From positions 1-5,291 of the forward strand of contig JAOUOM010000209.1 of the NCBI GenBank assembly GCA_029880385.1: DNA of 5,291 bases. The letters run 5' to 3'. A program made the translations under genes and the position numbers. Source of the stretch: Cyclobacteriaceae bacterium (GTDB taxonomy: Bacteria > Bacteroidota > Bacteroidia > Cytophagales > Cyclobacteriaceae). Below are positions 1 to 5,083 of the stretch, in pieces. A model generated the notes under the pieces. It was not told the DNA's origin. It searched no databases and saw nothing but the letters and a program-made list of their open reading frames with translations. Positions within the stretch are counted from its first letter, which is position 1; every line of letters begins with the position of its first letter.

Positions 1-23
1 AAATAAACTGCGCTCAACATTCG

Positions 24-291
24 CTAGCAGTTATGCGCCAAACTGCCCCTTTGCAGGCTTTTCGGGAGCTTGCCCGCTCCAGTGCACCTTCTGAAACTTC
101 TGTGCTTCGTAGAGACTTCTTTCGTTCTGGTATTAGACATTCACAACGCATTTACTCATACACTCAGGCATGCCGCACAACCTCTCGTGAATCTTCACTT
201 CGTTCGATTTCTTCGCAGCAAACGTTGCAGGGGTTGGGCAGTTTCGCTATCTTAGTGCAATCTAGCAGCGGCGGACACACGCCGGATAGCT
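24..291 (+). repeat. Repeat X, copy 1 (non-coding, structured, upstream of the Mrr gene)
   Basis: This 268-base non-coding element aligns with 3748-3974 over almost its whole length, by eye at about 65-70% identity outside indels. Shared landmarks in order are CTAGCAGTTATG (24-35) followed by GCCAAA, a TCGG..CTTG segment, TTCTGA.AC, TTCGTAG, TTTCTGG (with one base different here), AGCAAACGTTG (217-227), GGGGTTGGG (230-238), TTTCGCTA and TTAGT. This copy carries roughly 50-60 extra bases around 150-205. It ends in a hairpin with outer arms AGC/GCT (264-266/289-291) and inner arms CGGCG/CGCCG (269-273/280-284). A perfect 9-base inverted repeat, AAACTGCCC (40-48) with GGGCAGTTT (236-244), could close most of the element. 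CTAGCAG also recurs directly at 262-268. The Mrr start codon lies 21 bases beyond the last hairpin. No family is recognised. Bases 1-23 before it show no gene that can be called. Confidence 0.75.
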
Positions 292-312
292 GGTTACCCA
301 CAATAATCTTTC

Positions 313-1182
313 ATGGCGAAGAAAAATAGTCAAGCGGAATTTGTAAAATGGTTCGGGCCACTTCTGGACGCTCTTAGGGAACTAGGTGACTCAGGCAAAC
401 CCAGAGAAGTATCTAACAAAATTGCAGAAACACTAGATCTTTCAGATGAAGTACTTGACGAAACCTTAAAATCTGGCGGTAGTAAGTTTCACAACCAGGT
501 AGCTTGGGCAAGACAATATCTGGTATGGGATGGTTTACTAGATTCTTCCAAACATGGAACTTGGAAACTCACAGAAAAAGGCAAGGAAACAACATTAACA
601 GAACAACAATCAAGAGATGTATTCTTAAAATGGGTTGACTTCCATAGAAAGGCAAGAGAAGAAAAAGGTAGATCAAAAGTCATTGAGGATCCAGAGGGAA
701 ACACTCCTGAAGAATATGAAAAAGACGCCTCTCCAGAACTCATTGAAGTTCTTCAACAATTAAGTCCATCTGGATTTGAAAAAGTCTGTCGCGAATTGCT
801 GAGAGAACACGGATTTGAAAACGTCGTTGTAACCGGGGCATCTCATGATGGAGGCATTGACGGATATGGAACACTTGAACTGAATCCTTTCGTAAGCTTT
901 AAAGTCTTATTCCAGTGTAAGAGATACAAGGGAACGGTTTCCAGAGCACAGGTAGGAGATTTTAGAAATGCCATGATCGGAAGAGCTGAAAAAGGTATTA
1001 TTCTAACTACCGGAACCTTCTCAAATGATGCAACCAAAGAAGCTAACCGGGATGGTGCTCCGCAGATTGAACTCGTAGATGGACAAAAACTGGTTGAAAT
1101 GTTCGAGAAGGTCGAACTGGGTGTTGTCCCCCGAACAATTTATGAGGTCAATCTCAATTATTTCAAATCCTTCATGGATTAA
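313..1182 (+). CDS. mrr: Mrr-family restriction endonuclease (type IV, modification-dependent)
   Basis: A 289-residue protein with the two-part layout of Mrr. Residues about 8-95 form a winged-helix-like N-terminal domain (F14-G15-P16-L17-L18, the GG-S-K-F..R-Y-L..GLL segment at 54-76, and W84-LTEKG before the linker). Residues about 150-270 form the Mrr catalytic domain of the PD-(D/E)xK superfamily. The active-site pattern is visible: GFE at 154-156, DGGIDG at 179-184 with D183 as the likely metal ligand, and Q201-C-K203 as the QxK motif, followed by GTVSRAQVGDFRNAM. The length is close to E. coli Mrr (about 300 residues). Known Mrr enzymes cut DNA carrying foreign methylation in the cytoplasm. 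Target specificity here cannot be read from sequence. The ATG at 313 gives a complete N-terminal domain. No clear Shine-Dalgarno is present, and repeat X ends 21 bases upstream. No partner methylase is present, as expected for type IV enzymes. A 58-base gap separates it from the toxin-antitoxin pair. Confidence 0.88.
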   Translation: MAKKNSQAEFVKWFGPLLDALRELGDSGKPREVSNKIAETLDLSDEVLDETLKSGGSKFHNQVAWARQYLVWDGLLDSSKHGTWKLTEKGKETTLTEQQSRDVFLKWVDFHRKAREEKGRSKVIEDPEGNTPEEYEKDASPELIEVLQQLSPSGFEKVCRELLREHGFENVVVTGASHDGGIDGYGTLELNPFVSFKVLFQCKRYKGTVSRAQVGDFRNAMIGRAEKGIILTTGTFSNDATKEANRDGAPQIELVDGQKLVEMFEKVELGVVPRTIYEVNLNYFKSFMD

Positions 1183-1207
1183 AGTTTCCTTTTATTGCAA
1201 CATTTTC

Positions 1208-1215
1208 TAACTTTG
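1208..1215 (+). promoter_or_regulatory. Possible Bacteroidota -7 element for the toxin-antitoxin operon
   Basis: TAACTTTG in the 58-base gap after the Mrr gene matches the TAnnTTTG -7 consensus used by Bacteroidota sigma factor. It lies 25 bases ahead of the GTG start at 1241. No well-spaced -33 TTG element is seen (the nearest TTG at 1195-1197 is too close), so this is a motif match only. No clear operator palindrome for HigA was found nearby. Confidence 0.3.
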
Positions 1216-1240
1216 TCAAGTATAAAATAAAGTCGATTTA

Positions 1241-1588
1241 GTGGAGACAAAGTTTGAGATCAAATTATTGGAAGAAGCTTTCGAATTCATCAAGAGCCAA
1301 AATGATAAGGTTCAGGACAAGCTATTCTACAATATCCGTAAGGCTCAAATACTTAATGATCCTAAACTTTTCAAAAAGCTAAATCAGAACATTTGGGAAT
1401 TCCGAACCAAGTACGCTGGACTTCACTATCGAATTCTTGCATTTTGGGACAAGGATAGCAATGAAATGACTCTGGTTTGTGGGACTCATGGTTTTGTAAA
1501 GAAAACCGACAAAGTAAGCCCTCAGGAAATTGAAAAAGCCGAACAAATCAGAATCGAATATTTTGAACGCAAAAAGAAAGGAAGATGA
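1241..1588 (+). CDS. HigB/RelE-type toxin (phage-derived Gp49-like family)
   Basis: A 115-residue basic protein resembling Gp49-like HigB toxins, members of the RelE superfamily that act as ribosome-dependent mRNA interferases. Visible family features are the N-terminal helix (LLEEAFEFIKSQ), F44-K-K-L..IWEFR (51-55), Y63-R64 with the following strand, the TLVCGTHGF strand (77-85), KKTDK, and a C-terminal helix ending AEQIRIEYFERKKK. Strongest indicators are the WEFR..YR core and the H83-G-F-x-K-K-T segment. The start is GTG at 1241; no ATG fits the conserved N-terminus, and METKFEIKLLEEA matches the expected family beginning. It overlaps the downstream antitoxin gene by four bases (ATGA), implying translational coupling. 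Toxin-first order is the usual one for higBA and differs from relBE. The function call rests on family resemblance, not on a tested activity. Confidence 0.85.
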   Translation: METKFEIKLLEEAFEFIKSQNDKVQDKLFYNIRKAQILNDPKLFKKLNQNIWEFRTKYAGLHYRILAFWDKDSNEMTLVCGTHGFVKKTDKVSPQEIEKAEQIRIEYFERKKKGR

Positions 1589-1896
1589 AAACATACAGTT
1601 TAGACGAAGCACAAGATTTACTAATTGGAAAGGTCGGAACACCTCGAAGAGATCAATTTGAATTTGAGCTTAAACTCGAACTCATTGGTGAAATGATCAA
1701 GACAGCCCGAAAGGAACGTCATCTAACCCAGGAACAACTCGGAGAACTCATTGGAGTACAGAAATCTCAAATATCCAAACTAGAGAGCAACACCAAAAAC
1801 GTGACTATCGAGACCATTTTGAAGGTTTTTGAAGCACTAAAAGCAAAAGTCAACTTCAAGGTCGAGCTGCTGAACAACGAAGTGAATATTGCTTAA
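1585..1896 (+). CDS. HigA-type antitoxin, XRE/Cro-C1 helix-turn-helix
   Basis: A 103-residue protein with a Cro/C1-type DNA-binding domain at about residues 34-90. Helices 2 and 3 of the HTH are LTQEQLGELIGV (47-58) and KSQISKLES (60-68), followed by the conserved T74-IETILKVFEAL helix. The N-terminal tail (1-33) is the likely toxin-contact or regulatory extension found in HigA-like partners of Gp49-type toxins. The ATG at 1585 overlaps the toxin stop codon as ATGA. In this family the antitoxin neutralises the toxin by binding it, and the complex represses the operon promoter. Repeat Y begins 6 bases after the stop codon, so the pair has no separate terminator hairpin unless the Y hairpins serve as one. 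Confidence 0.88.
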   Translation: MKTYSLDEAQDLLIGKVGTPRRDQFEFELKLELIGEMIKTARKERHLTQEQLGELIGVQKSQISKLESNTKNVTIETILKVFEALKAKVNFKVELLNNEVNIA

Positions 1897-1902
1897 ATGT
1901 GG

Positions 1903-2203
1903 GTAACAACTAAGGATTCGTGTGGTGCGTAGCACCTAACAACTACGCATCCCGATGAATCTGCTGTTGAACGAATCGTGAAGCTATCTTTTTGGCCACC
2001 CATTGCGGCAGGGTATTTATTGGGGGGTGCGAAGGCCCTGGCGAGGGCAGGGGGATGTTGAAAAGCATACGTAGCACACGTACGGGAATGGAGGGGATGC
2101 CACAAGCCGGAATGAAGTAAAAAGTCCGTTGGATATGATGTGATAGAGGGGTATATTTGAATAGCGGATAACACGCAGACGGCTAGTCGCAGTGTGCGTG
2201 TTA
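1903..2203 (+). repeat. Repeat Y, copy 1 (non-coding, G-rich, structured)
   Basis: A non-coding element filling the 340-base gap 1897-2236. Its first 86 bases (1903-1988) align with 4370-4439 at roughly 80% identity around one indel of about 16 bases. Shared landmarks are GTAACAAC, TTCGTGTGG (1917-1925), ATCTGC, GTTGA, CGAATCG and TATC. GATTCGT (1915-1921) pairs perfectly with ACGAATC (1971-1977). Inside it, GGTGC/GCACC (1924-1928/1932-1936) competes with TGCGTAG/CTACGCA (1926-1932/1943-1949). The rest (1989-2203) is G-rich with small hairpins (GCCCT/AGGGC at 2035-2039/2044-2048; TACGT/ACGTA at 2068-2072/2078-2082) and a CCACAAG shared with copy 2. It ends in a 9-base hairpin at 2169-2203. 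The right boundary is a judgement. An antisense open frame through it is not conserved. A degenerate group II intron 5' fragment was considered because of the GTGTG motif, but no domain V or reverse transcriptase is present. Confidence 0.7.
2169..2203 (+). other. Strong hairpin at the right end of repeat Y copy 1
   Basis: TAACACGCA (2169-2177) and TGCGTGTTA (2195-2203) form a perfect 9-base-pair stem. The 17-base interior contains GAC/GTC (2178-2180/2186-2188) that can pair further. No T-tract follows, so a classical intrinsic terminator is unlikely. It lies 33 bases before the start codon of the membrane protein gene and could act as a structural end of the repeat or as a leader element for that gene. 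Confidence 0.6.
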
Positions 2204-2236
2204 CATTAATGTTAGCGGTAATTCTCTGCATGACGA

Positions 2237-3751
2237 ATGATACTCACCAAAGGATTCTTAAGGCCACAACCTGAAATCAAGCGATATATCTTGATCATAG
2301 GATTACTCCTTTGGACACAAACAGCTTATATTTTTTACGCTTTCTTCCAACTTTACAGAGAAGGCCTCCGATTTCTCACAGGTCAACTTGGAGATAGAGT
2401 TTTACTCGTGCTGACCCCAACTGAGAATTACATCTACAATCTTTTTTATGCAGCCATTGCTTCTTCTTTGGGATTTTCGATTGCCATGAGATTCACCCTT
2501 CAGAACTTCATCAATCGTGCTAACAGGCGAACCCTTTCTTTGGCCAGACGAACACTAAACAGTGAAGGATTTTGGACTTGGTCATTTCTTCTTTGGTTTG
2601 GCAAACTTGGAAGCATGCTTGGCATTTGGTACATAATCTTTGCCATGCAATACGATCTCGATTTAATCAAAGAGTTTCCCCTGATGTTGGCTCTTCTCCC
2701 TGTGGTATTATTTTATTCTTCTTGGCCAAGTCTGTATAAATTAATTCGTTTGAACAAGGCAAAATGGTTTTTCGGTATAACCTTCGTTTTTGTATCGATG
2801 ACCTTCGTTTTTGCTTTTAAAAACTTTATTGATTACAAAAAGCTGAACGACAATATTCTTAGCAACTCACCCCAACATGTTTATGATTTAAGAAAGCCTT
2901 ATAGCCAAAGTCAACAACGGATTTATCAACAATCGATCATGTTCGATGTTTATGTCGTTAAAGACACCATTTCAACTGAAGAACCCGTCATTTTTTTCGA
3001 TTGGATTGAGAACAGCGTCCGGTTAGCAGAAATACAAAATGCTGTAAAAGAAGAACTAGAGAAAGTTTCGGTTTATGAACAATATCAACTGACAGCAAAC
3101 CTCCACATTGATGAAAGGATTCCGATAAGACAAATAATACCAATTCTTAGCGGATTCCGAAAGGCTGGCTTAAGAAAGATCCAATTTTCAACAGGAAGGA
3201 AGTACTCACGTTATCCTGCCGATTATCCCTTATTTAGAAACTCCGGGATTCAAAAAGTGCTCCCATTATACTTCGAAAGGTTCTCGACCTTTCTTGATTC
3301 TGCTGAACAAATAGACCTAACTGGAAAACGATTTAAACTTTCCGAATCGCTAATGTATCGAAATGGAATTTTGAAATGTTACAACCGTATTGAAATCAAC
3401 GTGAACCAAGAATTTGTGACACTGAACAACCAAAGTATTGAGTTACTCGACCTGGAACAGATTGTTTATAGTTTCATAGGGAAATATTCTCCAGACTATG
3501 TAATTGTACTGAACTCGGATGACGATATAACCTATGGAAGATACATCGAAATACTCGACATTCTATGGACACAAGTGGATCGCTTGCGGAACGAAATGTC
3601 CCTAGAACTTTATAACCAACCATTTGATTACTGGTACTGGGAACACGAACGGGATACAATAAAAGGGCAATATCCTAGGAACATTTTGGAGTGGACAACT
3701 GAAGAGCAGAGGCTCAACGAATTAATTATAAAAGCTGGTAACAAGCACTAG
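2237..3751 (+). CDS. Five-helix membrane protein with two tandem ExbD/TolR-like domains
   Basis: A 504-residue protein. The first 200 residues hold five likely transmembrane helices: about 17-38, 66-86, 112-136, 146-164 and 177-196. The remaining 300 residues are soluble. Two stretches there resemble the periplasmic fold of ExbD/TolR. The first, about 234-320, includes LHIDERIPIRQIIPILSG (289-306) and then a GL.KIQFST strand. The second, about 384-450, includes INVNQEFVTLNN (387-398), an acidic helix, and then YVIVLNSDDDITYGRYIEI (421-439), which matches the ExbD pattern of a hydrophobic strand, an aspartate, a YG turn and a helix. ExbD/TolR proteins normally have one transmembrane helix and couple proton flow through ExbB/TolQ. 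This protein differs in having five helices and two domains, and no ExbB partner is nearby. Function is not known; energised envelope transport is only a guess. The ATG at 2237 has no clear Shine-Dalgarno; an out-of-frame ATG lies at 2230. The TAG stop lies inside the first bases of repeat X copy 2. Confidence 0.75.
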   Translation: MILTKGFLRPQPEIKRYILIIGLLLWTQTAYIFYAFFQLYREGLRFLTGQLGDRVLLVLTPTENYIYNLFYAAIASSLGFSIAMRFTLQNFINRANRRTLSLARRTLNSEGFWTWSFLLWFGKLGSMLGIWYIIFAMQYDLDLIKEFPLMLALLPVVLFYSSWPSLYKLIRLNKAKWFFGITFVFVSMTFVFAFKNFIDYKKLNDNILSNSPQHVYDLRKPYSQSQQRIYQQSIMFDVYVVKDTISTEEPVIFFDWIENSVRLAEIQNAVKEELEKVSVYEQYQLTANLHIDERIPIRQIIPILSGFRKAGLRKIQFSTGRKYSRYPADYPLFRNSGIQKVLPLYFERFSTFLDSAEQIDLTGKRFKLSESLMYRNGILKCYNRIEINVNQEFVTLNNQSIELLDLEQIVYSFIGKYSPDYVIVLNSDDDITYGRYIEILDILWTQVDRLRNEMSLELYNQPFDYWYWEHERDTIKGQYPRNILEWTTEEQRLNELIIKAGNKH

Positions 3752-3974
3752 CAGTTATGAGCCAAAATGTCATTCTGCCGACTTTATCGGAACTTGTCCA
3801 CGAAAACTGCCCATTCTGAGACCTTTGCGATTCGTAGCGGCTTTTTTCTTTCTGGATTTTGACTTGCATCACGCAGTTCTTCGTAGCAAACGTTGTGGGG
3901 GTTGGGTTGCGCACCACGGGCAATTTCGCTACATTAGTACTCTTTATAAGCTGGTGGACGCACTCCTGCTAGCT
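3748..3974 (+). repeat. Repeat X, copy 2 (non-coding, structured, upstream of a lipoprotein gene)
   Basis: The second copy of the element at 24-291, 227 bases long and lacking the 50-60 base middle insertion, but with about 12 extra bases after GGGTTGGG. It opens with CTAGCAGTTATG (3748-3759) and contains TTCTGAGAC, ATTCGTAGCGG, TTTCTGG, AGCAAACGTTG, GGGGGTTGGG and ATTTCGCTA. It ends with a hairpin whose outer arms AGC/GCT (3949-3951/3972-3974) are kept, while the inner arms are GGA/TCC (3956-3958/3964-3966) in place of CGGCG/CGCCG in copy 1. The ends carry a perfect 7-base inverted repeat, CTAGCAG (3748-3754) with CTGCTAG (3966-3972). Its first bases supply the TAG stop codon of the upstream gene. 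The reading frame open through copy 1 is closed here by a TGA, so the repeat is not a protein gene. Confidence 0.75.
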
Positions 3975-3998
3975 GAGCGAAGCGATTTTATTCGGATC

Positions 3999-4361
3999 AT
4001 GAGACGACTTGGACTTTTGATATTAGTTATTGTGGTAACATCGTGTGACTACTTTACCGACCAAAAAGTAATTGTAAGAGACAAATCGACTGGACAACCA
4101 ATCGACAGCGTTAAAGTTTCAATTATGACCTGGAACCTAATGACGGACTCTTTGGGTTTTTGTCATTTTCAAGGTGTTACAGGTGATTTGTCTACACGAC
4201 TAATTGAAGCAGAAAAAAGCGGCTATAAAAAATTTCAAATAACTATTGACTTGGACGGTGACTTTGTGACGTACAAGCAGAGAATTGACGCGACATATAC
4301 TCCGGAGAATTCTTTCGGAGCAATGACCGACACATTGATTATATATTTGGTGAAAAATTAA
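3999..4361 (+). CDS. Small secreted lipoprotein, carboxypeptidase-regulatory-like fold
   Basis: A 120-residue protein beginning with a lipoprotein signal peptide: two arginines, a hydrophobic run (LGLLILVIVV) and the lipobox V-T-S-C with the lipidated cysteine at residue 16. The mature part reads as a small beta-sandwich like the carboxypeptidase-regulatory domain common in Bacteroidota surface proteins: a first strand with VRD, S30-TGQPIDSVKVSI, a TDSLGFCHF segment at 49-57 and KSGYKKFQITI at 73-83. That order (exchange of 'conversion' loop, DSLG turn, sGY-kk) is typical of the fold. The frame stays open upstream to 3825, but those 58 codons lie in repeat X, and the ATG at 3999 places the signal peptide exactly at the N-terminus, so this start is preferred. 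No Shine-Dalgarno is evident. Function is unknown; it probably sits in the outer membrane. Repeat Y copy 2 begins 8 bases after the stop. Confidence 0.78.
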   Translation: MRRLGLLILVIVVTSCDYFTDQKVIVRDKSTGQPIDSVKVSIMTWNLMTDSLGFCHFQGVTGDLSTRLIEAEKSGYKKFQITIDLDGDFVTYKQRIDATYTPENSFGAMTDTLIIYLVKN

Positions 4362-4369
4362 AACAGTTA

Positions 4370-4560
4370 GTAACAACAAAGCCTTCGTGTGGAGCTAAGC
4401 CCAACCCAAATCTGCAGTTGACCGAATCGAGAGGTTATCGATGGGGTCAGGGGTGAGGATCATGAACCCAAGCAGGGGCGATAAAGGGGTGGGTTGCCCG
4501 GTGGATGGGATAGTAGTCCCGTAGGTAATGCCCCGAAAACCACAAGAAGCCAGCTACGTG
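4370..4560 (+). repeat. Repeat Y, copy 2 (non-coding, G-rich)
   Basis: The first 70 bases (4370-4439) align with 1903-1988, sharing GTAACAAC, TTCGTGTGG (4384-4392), ATCTGC.GTTGA, CGAATCG and TATC. It lacks about 16 bases that in copy 1 form the competing hairpins. The following part (4440-4560) cannot be aligned confidently with copy 1, but it is likewise G-rich, with GGGG tracts at 4443-4446, 4450-4453, 4475-4478 and 4486-4489, and it contains the shared CCACAAG. The element starts 8 bases after the lipoprotein stop codon. The right boundary is uncertain: it may include the hairpin at 4576-4608, whose interior CACGCACGGC resembles CACGCAGACGGC in the terminal hairpin of copy 1. Confidence 0.65.
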
Positions 4561-4575
4561 CGGGGATACAAACGA

Positions 4576-4608
4576 GCGATCGTTTCACGCACGGCCTGAA
4601 ACGATCGC
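4576..4608 (-). terminator. Hairpin between convergent genes, probable terminator
   Basis: GCGATCGTTTCA (4576-4587) and TGAAACGATCGC (4597-4608) form a perfect 12-base-pair stem with a 9-base loop. On the minus strand it begins 10 bases beyond the stop codon of the lipocalin-like gene and is followed by a weak T-rich run (TCGTTTGT), which suits an intrinsic terminator for that gene. It may also stop plus-strand transcripts arriving through repeat Y, although no T-tract follows on that strand. Confidence 0.6.
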
Positions 4609-4618
4609 CGACAATGGC

Positions 4619-5083
4619 TCAATTGGCGATGAAATGAAACTCGTGGTTACTGCTGCCATTATCATAGTTATACACCAGTTCGTCTTTTACCATCCGTAGG
4701 ATAAAATAATCAGAAGAGGATACAGTACCTGTCTGTACCGTGATTTCCATACTCCCGACTCCCGAAATATTGAACAACTGTTTGTCTGTATCAAACTGCC
4801 AGGTGCCGCTTTCACTTACGGGATCTCCGTTTTTATCGGTGTATTCCCTGAGGTATGTGCCGTTTTCGTTGTAGTTTTCGGTCAGGTTGCTGATGATGAG
4901 GCTGGATGTTTCATCAATGCCATCGAGGTAGTATTTGTCCAGTATCCAGGTTTTTCCGGTTACCCGTTTTTCTGTTTTTCCGATAAGCCCTCCGTCGCTG
5001 TACGTTTCACATCCCAACAGCAGGAACATGAGTGGGATAACTACCAGGAGGCGTTGGAGGGTGTTTTTGTTAGATAAAATCAT
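4619..5083 (-). CDS. Lipocalin-like small lipoprotein
   Basis: A 154-residue protein with a lipoprotein signal peptide: basic N-terminus, hydrophobic run LLVVIPLMFLLLG and lipobox L-L-G-C with the lipidated cysteine at residue 25. The mature part resembles Bacteroidota lipocalin-like domains, small beta-barrels of about 120 residues. It opens with a K-x-W-x-L strand (TGKTWILDKYYLDG, 42-55) and has an NENGTYL turn at 72-78. The hallmark GTWQFDTDKQLFNI lies at 93-106. It ends with ILRMVKDELVYNY and HEFHF strands. The ligand is unknown and function is inferred only from the fold. It is the only minus-strand gene, convergent with the plus-strand array, and has its own hairpin terminator. This suggests it belongs to the resident chromosome next to the array, not to the array itself. 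Codon use is more GC-rich than in the 504-residue protein, consistent with a different origin. Confidence 0.78.
   Translation of the reverse strand: MILSNKNTLQRLLVVIPLMFLLLGCETYSDGGLIGKTEKRVTGKTWILDKYYLDGIDETSSLIISNLTENYNENGTYLREYTDKNGDPVSESGTWQFDTDKQLFNISGVGSMEITVQTGTVSSSDYFILRMVKDELVYNYDNGSSNHEFHFIAN

Noticed and set aside
33..329. A 98-codon plus-strand frame through repeat X copy 1
   Set aside because: It overlaps the Mrr start, and the matching frame in X copy 2 hits a TGA after 20 codons, so the repeat is not under protein-coding constraint.
2068..2090. TACGT/ACGTA followed by CGGGAATG as a domain V remnant
   Set aside because: The stem is only five pairs with an AGCAC loop; the catalytic AGC triad, bulge and GNRA loop are not in the required places.
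1893..2231. A 112-codon minus-strand frame through repeat Y copy 1
   Set aside because: It lies wholly in the repeat, has no recognisable domain, and the region beyond the first 86 bases is not conserved in copy 2 as a coding sequence would be.
1917..3974. A group II intron running from Y (5' GTGTG) to X
   Set aside because: No domain V-like 34-base hairpin with a GNRA loop is seen near the end of X, and the enclosed gene is a membrane protein, not a reverse transcriptase. A decayed 5' fragment cannot be fully excluded.
3825..3998. The upstream 58-codon extension of the lipoprotein frame
   Set aside because: It is repeat X sequence, and starting at 3825 would bury the signal peptide and lipobox in the interior of the protein.
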